Shown: positions 1 through 18,568 of the stretch, piece after piece
Numbering within the stretch: the stretch's first letter is position 1
Layout: every line of letters begins with the position of its first letter
Program-made: the position numbers and the translations under genes
Notes under the pieces: model-generated
The model's input: the letters and a program-made list of their open reading frames with translations, nothing else
Told to the model about the DNA's origin: nothing
The model's database searches: none
Assembly: GCF_024198175.1 (NCBI RefSeq)
Contig: NZ_JAJVKV010000021.1
Coordinates: 1 to 64,000 of the forward strand
Source: Pyxidicoccus xibeiensis
Lineage (GTDB): Bacteria; Myxococcota; Myxococcia; Myxococcales; Myxococcaceae
DNA length: 64,000 bases
Direction: 5' to 3'

Positions 1-10409
<10,409 letters not shown>

Positions 10410-10423
10410 GCGGGGCACCGGGC

Positions 10424-10457
10424 CCAGGGGCGTGAAGGACGGATGCGCCCCTGGTTT
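10424..10457 (+). terminator. hairpin after NRPS, likely terminator
   Basis: A 9-bp perfect stem (CCAGGGGCG / CGCCCCTGG) with a 13-nt loop is followed by TTT, 14 bases after the NRPS stop codon. The T run is short, as is common in GC-rich genomes. Confidence 0.55.
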
Positions 10458-10479
10458 CCCGCCGGGCCTCGTGTGGCGC

Positions 10480-10510
10480 GGCCCTGGCCGGGAGAACCCC
10501 AGCCAGGGCC
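10480..10510. terminator. second GC-rich hairpin downstream of NRPS
   Basis: Perfect 9-bp stem GGCCCTGGC / GCCAGGGCC around a 13-nt loop. There is no T run on either side; it may be a backup terminator or an mRNA-stabilising hairpin. It directly abuts the GTG at 10511, which weakens that codon as a translation start. Confidence 0.4.
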
Positions 10511-10552
10511 GTGACCTCCCAGCCGTCCGGTGATTGCCTCGAAGCGGCAAAA

Positions 10553-11071
10553 GTGACGCCCCACCACTCGCGGTGGGAACCGATTTCTCGCGGCGTTATC
10601 GGAGGGCACACGACCTTCCTGGAGGCCGAGGCCGCCCGCGCGCCGACGCCCCAGGCCCAAGTGTCGCTCGGCATGAACCTGGTCAACGCGGCCCTGACGC
10701 TGGAGGAGCCCGAGCGGGTGCTGCCCCTCCTGCAGCGCAACGAGCGCGAGCTTCCGCACGACGAGGCGCCCCCGCGGCACCTGTCCCTGCTCTATCAGGC
10801 CCTGCAGCGTCCCGACGACGCGCTGGCGGCCATCGACCGCGCGCTCCACAACAAGGCCGAGGGGCGCGTCCGGGTGCTCCTGCTGACGAGCCGGGCGAAC
10901 CTCCTGAACGCCCACGGGGACCGGGGCGCGGCGGTGCGCACGCTGGAGGAAGCGCTCCGCGTTGCCCGGGCGCTCCCCCAGAAGCTGAACATGGACCGAC
11001 AGGTCGCCATGCTGGAGCAGCAGCTCACGGAGCTGAAGTCCGCCCCGCCCGCGAGCCCTCCGCGCGGATGA
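10553..11071 (+). CDS. small TPR-like protein of unknown function
   Basis: The reading frame is open from GTG 10511 to 11071. Because GTG 10511 touches a hairpin, I prefer GTG 10553; ATG 10673 is another option. The protein is helical and reads as two or three tetratricopeptide-like units (LGMNLVNAALTLEEPE, LSLLYQALQRPDDALAAIDR, RANLLNAHGDRGAAVRTLEE), the typical spacing of TPR helices with Ala/Gly at packing positions. No signal peptide or catalytic domain is visible. It may be a scaffold protein. It sits between the NRPS and a regulator transcribed towards it and has no obvious link to either. Confidence 0.5.
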   Translation: MTPHHSRWEPISRGVIGGHTTFLEAEAARAPTPQAQVSLGMNLVNAALTLEEPERVLPLLQRNERELPHDEAPPRHLSLLYQALQRPDDALAAIDRALHNKAEGRVRVLLLTSRANLLNAHGDRGAAVRTLEEALRVARALPQKLNMDRQVAMLEQQLTELKSAPPASPPRG

Positions 11072-11116
11072 CGTCTCCCGGGCGGCCCGGCGCCGCGCCA
11101 GGCAGGCCGCCCTGCT

Positions 11117-12073
11117 TCACCGCGCCGAGCGGAGCGCGCGTGGAGAGCCACCGCCGAGCTTCTTCAAAAGACGCCGCAGGGTGCCCGCGTCCTGGTAGCC
11201 GACCTCCGCGGCGACGTCGTCGACGCTCAGGCGCGTCGAGTGGAGCAGCGCCTGGGCGCGCCGGACCTTGACGCTGTGGACGAGCGCCAGAGGGCTCCGG
11301 CCCGTCGCGCGCCGCACGTGGCGCGACAAGGTCCGCTCCGTCATGCCGAGCTTCGAGGCCAGCTCCGCGACACCCGGTGGACTCGGGAAGCGCGCCTCGA
11401 GCTCCGAGGTGATGCGCGCAATCAGCGCGTCTCCGTTCGCCAGCAACTCCGGCGCGACGAACTTCGCCTGCGCCTGCCTGCCGTCGAGCAGCAGGGTGCG
11501 CGCGAGGAGGTCCACCAGCCGCGCGCCACAGCGCTCTCGAAGCAGGTGCAGCATGAGGTCGGTCTGCGCGAAGGCCGCTCCGGCCGTGATGACAGGACCA
11601 TCCGCGCAGACCATCGCATTCGTGTCGACGGTGCAGCGCCGCTCCATCTCGGCGAGCAGGCCCCCGAGCCACCAGGTGGTGGTGGCCCGACGGTGAGGGA
11701 GGACTCCCGCCTGCTGCAGCAGGAAGACGGACGAGCAGGAGGCAGCCACGCGCCCTCCGCGCGAGACATGACGGGCGATGGCCTTGGAGAGCCTCGTGGC
11801 GTCCGGCCGCGCGAGCCGTGCGCGCACCGCGGCGGCGTGGGTGGTGCCGAGTCCCGGGATGACCCACGTCGTCCGGTCCTCGCGGGCCATCATGCGCAGG
11901 CGCGACGTCTCGATGCTCACGTGCGAGGAGAGCCGGACCGCTCCGCCGTCGACCGAGCAGACCTCGAAGTGCAGTGACTTCGCGCCCAGCGTGCGCGCGG
12001 CCTGGAGCATGTCGAGGGTCGCCGTGACGCCCGTCGCGAAGGCGCCTTCCGGGACGATGAGGGTGAACGCCAT
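11117..12073 (-). CDS. GlxA/AraC-family transcriptional regulator (DJ-1/PfpI domain + AraC HTH)
   Basis: 318 residues from ATG 12073. Residues about 1-190 form a DJ-1/PfpI-like (class I amidotransferase-like) domain, opening with MAFTLIVPEGAFATGV and carrying the nucleophile-elbow Cys in AASCSSVF. Residues about 215-315 form an AraC double helix-turn-helix (VAELASKLGMTERTLSRHVR and VDDVAAEVGYQDAGTLRRLL). This architecture is typical of GlxA-type regulators, in which the first domain senses a small molecule. The gene diverges from a dienelactone-hydrolase-like gene across a 93-bp gap, a common arrangement where the regulator controls its neighbour. A longer upstream frame exists on this strand but has no supporting start or domain. 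Confidence 0.9.
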   Translation of the reverse strand: MAFTLIVPEGAFATGVTATLDMLQAARTLGAKSLHFEVCSVDGGAVRLSSHVSIETSRLRMMAREDRTTWVIPGLGTTHAAAVRARLARPDATRLSKAIARHVSRGGRVAASCSSVFLLQQAGVLPHRRATTTWWLGGLLAEMERRCTVDTNAMVCADGPVITAGAAFAQTDLMLHLLRERCGARLVDLLARTLLLDGRQAQAKFVAPELLANGDALIARITSELEARFPSPPGVAELASKLGMTERTLSRHVRRATGRSPLALVHSVKVRRAQALLHSTRLSVDDVAAEVGYQDAGTLRRLLKKLGGGSPRALRSAR

Positions 12074-12166
12074 GGTGTCCGAATCTGCCTGAAAAACGTC
12101 TTTTCCGACACTGGCGTCGGTACGGAGACCGATGGTCTGTTCCGGGCAGACGACATCGGAGGGAGC
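12074..12166. promoter_or_regulatory. divergent promoter region between regulator and hydrolase
   Basis: This 93-bp, locally AT-richer stretch separates two divergent starts. It holds imperfect inverted arms near 12078 (GTGTCCGAA) and 12108 (TTCCGACAC) about 25 bp apart, a plausible operator for the AraC-type regulator. A GGAGGG ribosome binding site precedes ATG 12167. Confidence 0.4.
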
Positions 12167-13009
12167 ATGACGACCCGAGCAGCCGCGGCCCCGCGCAATC
12201 TCGAAGAAGACGACCCGCTCGAAGACTTCCAGCACCGGGAGGTCACGCTGCTGGGGAAGACTCGAAAGGTCTACACGGCGGGAACCGGCCCCGCCGTCAT
12301 CGTGATGGCCGAGATGCCGGGCATCAGCCCGCGCGTGGCGCGCTTCGCCCGCTGGGTGCGGGACTCCGGCCTCACGGCATGGATGCCCAGCCTCTTCGGC
12401 CGCGACGGCGCCGTGCCCACCGCGAAGGAGGGACGGGCCGTCTTCGAGCGCGCGTGCATCAGCAGGGAGTTCCGGGCGTTGGGCGCGAACGAGTCGAGCC
12501 CCATCTCGGCATGGCTGCGAGCGCTCGCCGCGCATGCACATGCGGAGTGCGGCGGCCCGGGCGTGGGCGCGATTGGCATGTGCTTCACCGGCAACTTCGC
12601 GCTGTCGATGATGCTGGAGAAGGCGGTGCTGGCTCCGGTGCTGTCGCAGCCGTCGCTGCCGCTCGATGAGCCCGCGGGGGTGCAGATTGCTCCCGACGAG
12701 CTCGCGCGCGTACGGCAGCGACTGGAGGACGAGGACCTGACAGTCCTCGCCTATCGCTTCGAGGGGGACGCCTTCTGTCGCGCGGAGCGCTTCGCCGCGT
12801 ACCAGCGGGCGCTCGGCGAGCGCTTCGTCGCGCGCGTGCTGCCTGACAGCGCCGCGGGCCCGAAGGCGGCGCGCTCCGACGACTTCTTCCGCTTCATCCC
12901 CACGCCTCACAGCGTCCTGACCGTCCACCTCGTCGACCGGGAGGGCGAGCCCACCGCCGCCGCGAGAGACGAAGTCCTAGCGTTCTTCCGTCGGCGGCTC
13001 CTGGCGTGA
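12167..13009 (+). CDS. dienelactone hydrolase family protein
   Basis: 280 residues, the usual length for this alpha/beta-hydrolase family, with a GGAGGG site before the ATG. The early strand and turn (VIVMAEMPGISPRVARFARW) match the family N-terminus. The nucleophile elbow is GMCFTG with Cys139, as in carboxymethylenebutenolidases which use Cys rather than Ser, and His248 in PHSVLTVH is the likely catalytic histidine. Predicted cytoplasmic hydrolase of a lactone or ester; the true substrate is unknown. It is probably controlled by the divergent GlxA-type regulator. Nothing suggests a link to the NRPS. Confidence 0.88.
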   Translation: MTTRAAAAPRNLEEDDPLEDFQHREVTLLGKTRKVYTAGTGPAVIVMAEMPGISPRVARFARWVRDSGLTAWMPSLFGRDGAVPTAKEGRAVFERACISREFRALGANESSPISAWLRALAAHAHAECGGPGVGAIGMCFTGNFALSMMLEKAVLAPVLSQPSLPLDEPAGVQIAPDELARVRQRLEDEDLTVLAYRFEGDAFCRAERFAAYQRALGERFVARVLPDSAAGPKAARSDDFFRFIPTPHSVLTVHLVDREGEPTAAARDEVLAFFRRRLLA

Positions 13010-13039
13010 CGGGAACACACGCCGGAGCGTGCCGCGCGG

Positions 13040-13158
13040 TTACTCCGAGCGGAGAACGTCGGCCGGGTCCACGCGCGCGGCGCGCCGCGCGGGCCCGTAG
13101 CTGGCCAGCATGGCCAGGGTGACGAGCAGCGCGCAGCCCCCCAGGCCGGCGGCCTGTA
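13040..13158 (-). pseudogene. truncated 3' end of a MacB/ADOP-type ABC transporter permease gene
   Basis: On the minus strand, 39 codons read through a hydrophobic helix into LASYGPARRAARVDPADVLRSE and a stop (13040-13042). This is the signature C-terminus of FtsX/MacB-like duplicated permeases; the intact permease at 45529-48141 ends almost the same way (LASYMPARRASSVDPVVSLRSE). Upstream of about 13158 the similarity stops and a stop codon (TAA as read on the plus strand near 13155) interrupts nothing recognisable, so the other roughly 800 codons are gone. It marks a deletion or insertion breakpoint beside the sit toxin locus. Confidence 0.75.
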
Positions 13159-13283
13159 ACCTTCCTGAAACTGGCCGGGCCCGAGTCCCAGCTGCCAAGG
13201 AGACAGCCGAACCCGAGTGGAGGTGACAGCTTCGATGTCGAGGCCCCGGCGTCCGCCCGGCTCCTCAATCGGCGGTGAGGCCC

Positions 13284-14006
13284 TCACCGCGTAGGCAGCT
13301 CGCGGAAGGTGATGCCGTCCAGGTCCAGGTGGCGCACTGCTTCCATGAATCGCTCGGTGCCGATGACCATCGTGGCGAAGTTGCCTACGCGGAACAGGTC
13401 CCGGTCCGTGGGAAGTGAGGCCACCTCAAGGATGGGTTCGTCGGGCCGCGAGAATGCGAACCGGCCACAGGTGGCACACGGGGGAGGCACGTCTGGCGGG
13501 ATGCAGTCCGGGTGCAGTCGGCCATGGGGCTCGATCTGGAGTTCCAGGATTTCCGGCGGGTTCTTCTGGCGGAACCGAAGCGCCGTCGAGTAGCCCCGGA
13601 GCCCTCGCACCCCTTCTGCCAAGAGGCGCTCCAGTTCTTCCCGGAGCACGAGCAACAAAGAGGTGCCTTGCCATGCAACGGGGCCGAACTTCCCGGAGGC
13701 CGAGCCTTCCAGGGGCCCGAATTGCGTGCCGGGAGGCAACGCGGCACCGGGAGGGACCAGAGGACGCGCCAGCTCGCGCAGGCGCGAGAACTCCTCAACA
13801 GCCACCGGCCAGGGACGTACGAGCCTCGCCCGCTCGGGCAGCTGCGACAAGTCCACTCCGGGATAGTCGTGCCCCGCCCCGCCCCATGTGACGCCACAGG
13901 CGTGGCACTGCACGCCAGGCAGGCGCCACCTGTGCGTTGCATCGAAACTCCCGTTGAAGCGGCCCCTTGCCGCCTCGTCTTCGCGCAACCAATAGAACCT
14001 CGTCAT
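13284..14006 (-). CDS. SitI6-family double-CXXCG motif immunity protein
   Basis: 240 residues, no signal peptide. Two CxxCG knuckles are visible: Cys34/Cys37 (CHACGVTW) and Cys177/Cys180 (CATCGRF), which define the double-CXXCG paralogous family of Myxococcus, assigned to SitI6-type immunity proteins and likely zinc binding. It begins 12 bp after the toxin gene stop on the same strand, so the two are co-transcribed, toxin first. Role (family knowledge): protects the cell and its kin from SitA6 toxin transferred by outer membrane exchange. The N-terminal pattern (WRLPGVQCHACGVTWGG) is matched by a broken fragment near 43.9 kb. Confidence 0.9.
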   Translation of the reverse strand: MTRFYWLREDEAARGRFNGSFDATHRWRLPGVQCHACGVTWGGAGHDYPGVDLSQLPERARLVRPWPVAVEEFSRLRELARPLVPPGAALPPGTQFGPLEGSASGKFGPVAWQGTSLLLVLREELERLLAEGVRGLRGYSTALRFRQKNPPEILELQIEPHGRLHPDCIPPDVPPPCATCGRFAFSRPDEPILEVASLPTDRDLFRVGNFATMVIGTERFMEAVRHLDLDGITFRELPTR

Positions 14007-14018
14007 TCGCCGAGCCCC

Positions 14019-14684
14019 TCACGTCCCTGGCCGGGAATAGTAGGGCTGGATGGGGCCGCCAAATAGCTCGAAGCGGTAGATGAGCTCTCCCGCGTGCTTG
14101 TAGAGCTCAGCGGGGCTGGCGAACGGCTTCGCATCCTTGAGCTGCCGCCATGCCTGGTTCCATGGCCCCCCTCGCCCGTCGTTGCCGTGAATCCGTCGGT
14201 GGACGTGAAGCGGTATGAGCATGGTGTAGTCGTGAATCGCGACGCCTCTATCCCTGAACCACTCCGCAAGGTCTTGAGCCTGGGGAAAGATGTGGTGTTT
14301 CTCCCAGCGTCCGGGCGTGAGCTGCCGTGAAGGGGGGATGATTCTCTCGGGGCCGCCGTTCCAGTTGGGGAAGACCATGACGGCGCCACCGGGTAGCTTC
14401 CCCGCGCCTCCCCAGTTCCTCCGCGGACCGCTGCCCGGCGCCGCCGCAGGAGGCCGCGCTCCCGGGAAGCGCGTCGACTTGACTTCACCGGGTGCGTCCT
14501 CCCAGCGGTAGAAGCCGCAGTCGGCACCCAGGCACAGAAGGGTGACGCACTGGTCCTCCTCGGGGTGTTCGCACTCCACTGCAGCCTCGTCCCACGAGTG
14601 CTGCAAGGGAGCGCGAGGAATCGTTGAGCAGCCCAGCAACGACGCGGTCAGCAGCGAAAACCACGAAACGAGAACAGTTCGCAT
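14019..14684 (-). CDS. SitA6-family polymorphic toxin lipoprotein
   Basis: 221 residues. The type II signal peptide ends LLTASLLGC with Cys19 as the lipidated residue, fitting the outer-membrane lipoprotein carriers of the Sit kin-discrimination system. The C-terminal toxin region (from about residue 105) holds RWEKHHIFPQ with His130/His131 and a second cluster HVHRRIHG (His160, 162, 166), a pattern of HNH/AHH-like nucleases; nuclease activity is inference. Short Gly/Pro-rich middle. The neighbouring SitI6 gene supplies immunity. No sitB partner is visible next to it. The locus lies just left of the integrated element and right of a truncated permease gene. Confidence 0.85.
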   Translation of the reverse strand: MRTVLVSWFSLLTASLLGCSTIPRAPLQHSWDEAAVECEHPEEDQCVTLLCLGADCGFYRWEDAPGEVKSTRFPGARPPAAAPGSGPRRNWGGAGKLPGGAVMVFPNWNGGPERIIPPSRQLTPGRWEKHHIFPQAQDLAEWFRDRGVAIHDYTMLIPLHVHRRIHGNDGRGGPWNQAWRQLKDAKPFASPAELYKHAGELIYRFELFGGPIQPYYSRPGT

Positions 14685-15054
14685 AACCAGCGAACCCTAA
14701 CACCCCGCCCTGCTACCTCGCGTCGAGCGCCGCCAGCAAGGTGATGCCCGCGGGGCTCCAGTTCCAGGGCCAGTTCAGGGTAGAGCGCATCCAGGACGGG
14801 CGGGTGAAGCGCGCCACGGCCTGCGCCCGGAACGCGGCCGATGCTTACCGCTACGTGACGCCGCAGGCTGCCTGGGAGCGGCACCAAGGCGCCCGCAGAG
14901 CCGTATCTCACGCGCATCGTGGCGCAAGACGTCGACGGTGCTCACTTGAAGCTGGCGCAACCCTGCCAGCTCCGGAGGAGGGCCGGGACGCACTGGTGCA
15001 GCCGGCACAGCCATAGTCGACCGGCGCCCCTCCGGCCTCGGGAGCTCTCTGCTG
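14685..15054. other. 370-bp stretch without a recognisable gene
   Basis: Frames are open on both strands here (for example 14741-15016 plus) but encode no recognisable domain and lack convincing ribosome binding sites. It may be decayed sequence between the sit locus and the left end of the element. Confidence 0.5.
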
Positions 15055-15076
15055 AGTGGAGGCGGCGGGAATCGAA
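15055..15076. repeat. left attachment site of integrated element
   Basis: These 22 bases are identical, in the same orientation, to 34534-34555. Read on the minus strand they are the 3' acceptor stem and T-loop half of a tRNA-like gene (TTCGATTCCCGCCGCCTCC). The direct repeat brackets about 19.5 kb that contain an integrase at the far end. After base 15076 the sequence departs from the tRNA-like pattern, so this is the short partner. Confidence 0.75.
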
Positions 15077-15088
15077 GCCGCACAGGCG

Positions 15089-15206
15089 GATTTGGTCCCT
15101 ACTCGGGCCACAGGCCGCCCGCTCGGTTTCCCTCTGAAAATGGGGGTGGCCTTCCGTCCGGGTGAGTCCAGGACCGTCCATTGGATTTGGTTCTTTTTTG
15201 GTCCCT
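15089..15206. repeat. TTTGGTCCCT direct repeats near left end (candidate integrase arm sites)
   Basis: GATTTGGTCCCT occurs at 15089-15100 and TTTGGTCCCT at 15197-15206. The first is repeated exactly at 34462-34473 and a shorter version (TTTGGTCC) at 34433-34440, upstream of the integrase. Short repeats at both ends of an element are typical of arm-type sites bound by tyrosine recombinases; binding is inference. Confidence 0.35.
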
Positions 15207-15225
15207 GCTGGGCCTCAAACCCGGG

Positions 15226-15425
15226 GGCGTGCCACCTTGGGGCCGTGGTGTTTGCCCGGTGTATGGTGGCGGCCAGCGCCAGCGCCGAGCACCACCTCGG
15301 GGCCGTGGCACTTGCCCGATGCGCGGTGGCCACCAGCGTCCGTGCCGAGCGCCACCTCGGGGCCGTGGCGCCTGCCCGGGGCGTGGTGGCCACGAGCACT
15401 CGTGCCGCGCACCGCCTCTGAGCGT
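15226..15425 (+). repeat. GC-rich modular repeat array R1 (about 4 units)
   Basis: About four units with a period near 60 bp. The conserved core is CACCACCTCGGGGCCGTGG with variants; linkers resemble CACTTGCCCGATGCGCGGTGG. The array lies just inside the left attachment site and downstream of the last gene of the minus-strand operon. Divergence grows towards both edges. Confidence 0.8.
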
Positions 15426-15551
15426 GGAGCCCATCCGATGCACGGCGGTACTGAGCCCAAGCACCATGCCACTTCTTCGTGCCTATGCACATGAAGATAA
15501 GCCCACGTACGGAAAGGTGCTGGGTACTCGGCCCCGACCACCCACCACTGG

Positions 15552-17234
15552 CTATGGGCAAAACTGCGGCGGTGAAAGCAAGTCAAAACCACCCCAGATA
15601 ACTGAAAGCTCGTCAAACGTCACGGTGTCATCGTGCTGACGGAAGTTGACCCCCTCAATTGGTAAAAACTTGCGGCCTTCGATCCACGAAACAAGTCGCC
15701 CTAGAGGCACGGCATGCCTTGCGGCTTCGATCAAGACCAACTCAGGGACAACAGGCGGCTCCGCAGGATCCACAGGAGCAACACCAGCAAACCCCCGCAT
15801 TACAATGCATGATGACACACGAAGGTCGGACGGCGGCAACACATCAGGGAAACACACCGCCCAAAGCTGAGCGGGCTTATCATGCGCAAACTCCATGAGC
15901 TTTGAAAGCTGACTTGCGGCCTTCCTCTGCGTTGAAGCACGCTCGAAGACCTCGGACGCCTCAGACGTTTCAATAACCCACTTCACCTCAATAAGGAGCA
16001 TGACGCCGCCAGACTCATCGGCCAGCACCATATCAATGTTTGGCAGATCATTCCGACGCGGTACTCGCTTGTCTGTCGCCACTCTAAAGGGGGCGCCACT
16101 TAACTCCCTTCGCAGCTGTTCAAGCTGCGCGATTTCCAACACATCGGTTGTCCGATCATACTCATCCTTGTAATGCCGAGCCAGCAATGCAACTAGATTT
16201 CTCTCTCCGTTGCTGGAAACGATCAAATGCGGCGCAATGCCAATCCTGTTACCACTCAGCGGAATGAGAGGCTGAAGAGCAGGATCTCGTTTGCCTCTCG
16301 GAAGCTGTGCATCATAAGTGAGAAGCGCGATTATCTCCGCGACAATGCTGCTCGTTGCGCTCTTTGCGACGGCCGAGATCTCATTTACTATGTCCTCACG
16401 CGAAGTAAGAAGAGCGGCAGTGCCAGCGGCTGCCGCATCATACCCCAGATAGGCAGCTTGAGTGTGTGCCAGCATGTGGATTGCGCACCTTGCGGTGAGT
16501 ATCGTCCATGTTTCATTGAACGCCTCGGGAGTAATGCCCCGAAACGACCAACTCGCTGGAAGCACTCGAAGTGCGCTTGTGAGCCGTCCATACAGGAGCG
16601 CCGCTTGTCTAAGCGTCTCAACATCGTAGCGATACTGAATTCCGTGAGGCCCCTTTGGTCGGACACTGGCAAGAACATTGGCCAGTACGCCTTGAACTCC
16701 CGAATTTAAATCACTGTCTTTGAACAGGCTTTGAGTTCCAGAGCCATTTCTGTGTCGGCCAAGGAATATATCGAGAACGTCATAGGCCGTCTCTTGCACA
16801 GGCCGAGAAAACTTAGTCGTATTTCTATCGACCAACCGGGCAGTTGCCGCTCCCCGCGAGAAATTAACAAAAGCGGCAACAACAAGTTCATAATTGAGCG
16901 CCCTTTCAAATAACTGCTTGGCATGCTTGTATCGCCCCCAATGAATATGGTGCGGCGGCGAAAATATTGCACCTTCGCTGGTTGACTGCATTACCCATTC
17001 GAGAGCGTACTTGAGGGCATATTTTGCACGATCCGCAATTATGAAAAGTTCCTCCTCTGTTTTCTCGCCCGCAAGATTCTCAAGTCGAACGTAATCTTCG
17101 TGGACTGTAAGGAGATACCAAATGCAGGAACTTGTTGGATTTCTAAGCAGAGGGTTCTTTTTGAAGCCAGCGTCAATAAGAGCCTCAATCTCTCTGATGC
17201 GCGGCAGGTCTTCTTTGGCAGTAGATTCGCTCAT
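15552..17234 (-). CDS. PD-(D/E)XK nuclease-fold candidate, possible defence protein
   Basis: 560 residues from ATG 17234 (a start at 17285 is also possible; neither has a strong ribosome binding site). The first about 370 residues are mostly helical without a known family I can name. Near the C-terminus, Asp401 (LPNIDMVLAD) is followed by Glu416-x-Lys418 (LLIEVKWV), the D...ExK core of a restriction-endonuclease-like fold. Base composition is clearly lower in GC than the chromosome, pointing to transfer. It is the last gene of a four-gene minus-strand set. A DNA-cleaving role in phage defence is plausible but not shown. Confidence 0.65.
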   Translation of the reverse strand: MSESTAKEDLPRIREIEALIDAGFKKNPLLRNPTSSCIWYLLTVHEDYVRLENLAGEKTEEELFIIADRAKYALKYALEWVMQSTSEGAIFSPPHHIHWGRYKHAKQLFERALNYELVVAAFVNFSRGAATARLVDRNTTKFSRPVQETAYDVLDIFLGRHRNGSGTQSLFKDSDLNSGVQGVLANVLASVRPKGPHGIQYRYDVETLRQAALLYGRLTSALRVLPASWSFRGITPEAFNETWTILTARCAIHMLAHTQAAYLGYDAAAAGTAALLTSREDIVNEISAVAKSATSSIVAEIIALLTYDAQLPRGKRDPALQPLIPLSGNRIGIAPHLIVSSNGERNLVALLARHYKDEYDRTTDVLEIAQLEQLRRELSGAPFRVATDKRVPRRNDLPNIDMVLADESGGVMLLIEVKWVIETSEASEVFERASTQRKAASQLSKLMEFAHDKPAQLWAVCFPDVLPPSDLRVSSCIVMRGFAGVAPVDPAEPPVVPELVLIEAARHAVPLGRLVSWIEGRKFLPIEGVNFRQHDDTVTFDELSVIWGGFDLLSPPQFCP

Positions 17235-17352
17235 GCTTTCGGTGCCAATTGGGTTGAAGTTGAGTTTCGCCGCAGCATAGCGCATGCGCCGGCTCGCGCA
17301 CGTGCCAGGTCATGCACTAGCAAACGTCCCAACAAAGGATTCCTGTAACCGT

Positions 17353-18093
17353 TCATGGGGGAGCGCTCGCCCGAGGAACCTGATGGGCTTCGGGAAGATA
17401 GAGCCATGGGACAGACTTGTGCTCTTGAATGTTCAAGATGTGAGCCAAATCCCAGAGAGCAAGAGGTTTGCCGCTTACAAAGTTGGCCGTGCCTTGAGTC
17501 CAGCCAGCGAGTGTCGCCAAGATTGCTCCATCGGCCTTATTTGCCATCAGGGTGCCGTAGAGTTCCCGCGCAGCAGATGGTCCCATCGGCGACGCGTGTG
17601 CTTTGCACTGGATAAGGTACGTTTTGCCTTTGTACTTGATCACAAGGTCAATCCCCTGGTCACCCGTTCGCGGCGTGAGCGAGACTTGGCATCCGGCTTC
17701 ACTCAGCACTCGCGCGAGTTGCCTCTCAAAATCCTCTCCTGAGAGACTCAGCCAGAACAGTCTGTCGGCATACGCAACTGCCTTTCTGTACGCTTCAAGT
17801 GCTGACTTATATTCTAAGTAGCGCCGGTACTCAGGATTTGTCGCTCGGCGGAACGCGCCTGCCGCGACGCTGCCGAGGAGAGACCCGAAGAAGAGGACTC
17901 CGATGCCTACGCCGAAGAGCATCACGAAGGCAACGACGAACTCTCCTTTAAGCGCAGAGAGCAAACAAGGCAGGACTCCGAGCGTTCCGCCAATCCCCAT
18001 CCCTATTCTATAGCTGCTAGTGTCGTCGAACCGAGCGTGGCGAAGGAGTGCATCGTCAGTGAGCCCGAAATCGCTAGGCTGTGGCTCGTACAT
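17353..18093 (-). CDS. membrane-anchored Mrr-like restriction endonuclease domain protein
   Basis: 246 residues. Two hydrophobic helices (about 32-49 and 53-80) precede a short linker and a C-terminal Mrr_cat-type nuclease domain from about residue 115: Glu120 (SGEDFERQLARVL), Asp149 (TGDQGIDLVI) and Gln162-x-Lys164 (YLIQCKA), then the conserved ELYG...ADGAILAT stretch. Gln in place of the first acidic residue of ExK is normal for this family. Such proteins cut modified or foreign DNA near the membrane; that role is inferred from the family. It lies 118 bp upstream of the other nuclease candidate and shares its low GC content. Confidence 0.85.
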   Translation of the reverse strand: MYEPQPSDFGLTDDALLRHARFDDTSSYRIGMGIGGTLGVLPCLLSALKGEFVVAFVMLFGVGIGVLFFGSLLGSVAAGAFRRATNPEYRRYLEYKSALEAYRKAVAYADRLFWLSLSGEDFERQLARVLSEAGCQVSLTPRTGDQGIDLVIKYKGKTYLIQCKAHASPMGPSAARELYGTLMANKADGAILATLAGWTQGTANFVSGKPLALWDLAHILNIQEHKSVPWLYLPEAHQVPRASAPP

Positions 18094-18166
18094 ACAGCTT
18101 CTCCTGTCAGCAGTTTCGATGACTGTTCATGGGGATGGTCAGTGAACGGTTACCGGCAACGTAGAG

Positions 18167-18460
18167 CTAATCGTCAAGTTCCAAATCGTGATAGCCCAAT
18201 GGCAAAAGAATTGGCCCCTTCAGTCCAGGCAGCCCTGGCAGGCCAGGGAGCCCCGGCAAGCCCGGTAGCCCACGGAGGCCAAGAGGTTTAGCATCTCTAG
18301 CAACCAGTCTGTCGTCAGCAATGATCTCCCCTTGATAGGTGCTGTTCCACACCTGGTTGCCGCTGAGTTGTCCAAGGAAATCACCAGATTGCGTGAATAC
18401 GTTGTCGCCACTGATGAAGGCGATTGCGTTGCCATTACAGTCAAAGAGCCATCGCGCCAT
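18167..18460 (-). CDS. 4-fold beta-flower-like small protein with collagen-like Gly-Leu-Pro tail
   Basis: 97 residues from ATG 18460, chosen because GGAG lies 7 bases upstream; a longer frame from 18529 lacks a good site. The N-terminal part (MARWLFDCNGNAIAFISGD, then DNVFTQSGDFLGQLSGNQVW) has the short beta-strand repeats I associate with the 4-fold beta-flower family. It continues into about seven Gly-x-Pro-type triplets (LRGLPGLPGLPGL). The function is unknown. It sits in the same-strand set with two nuclease candidates, 73 bp before the Mrr-like gene. Confidence 0.6.
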   Translation of the reverse strand: MARWLFDCNGNAIAFISGDNVFTQSGDFLGQLSGNQVWNSTYQGEIIADDRLVARDAKPLGLRGLPGLPGLPGLPGLPGLKGPILLPLGYHDLELDD

Positions 18461-18568
18461 TGAAAACTCCAGCACACGTGTGTGAACATCTATTGTGGGA
18501 TGTATGTCTCCGCATCTCCCAGTAAGCATAGGTGTAGCGGCGGCAGCCTCCCAGTGTAGAAACTCTGT

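Noticed and set aside
10511-10552. GTG 10511 as start of the TPR-like gene
   Set aside because: It lies immediately after a 9-bp GC hairpin that would bury the ribosome binding site; GTG 10553 or ATG 10673 is more plausible.
14741-15016. 91-codon plus-strand open frame between the SitA6 gene and the left attachment site
   Set aside because: No ribosome binding site or domain, and the opposite strand is equally open.
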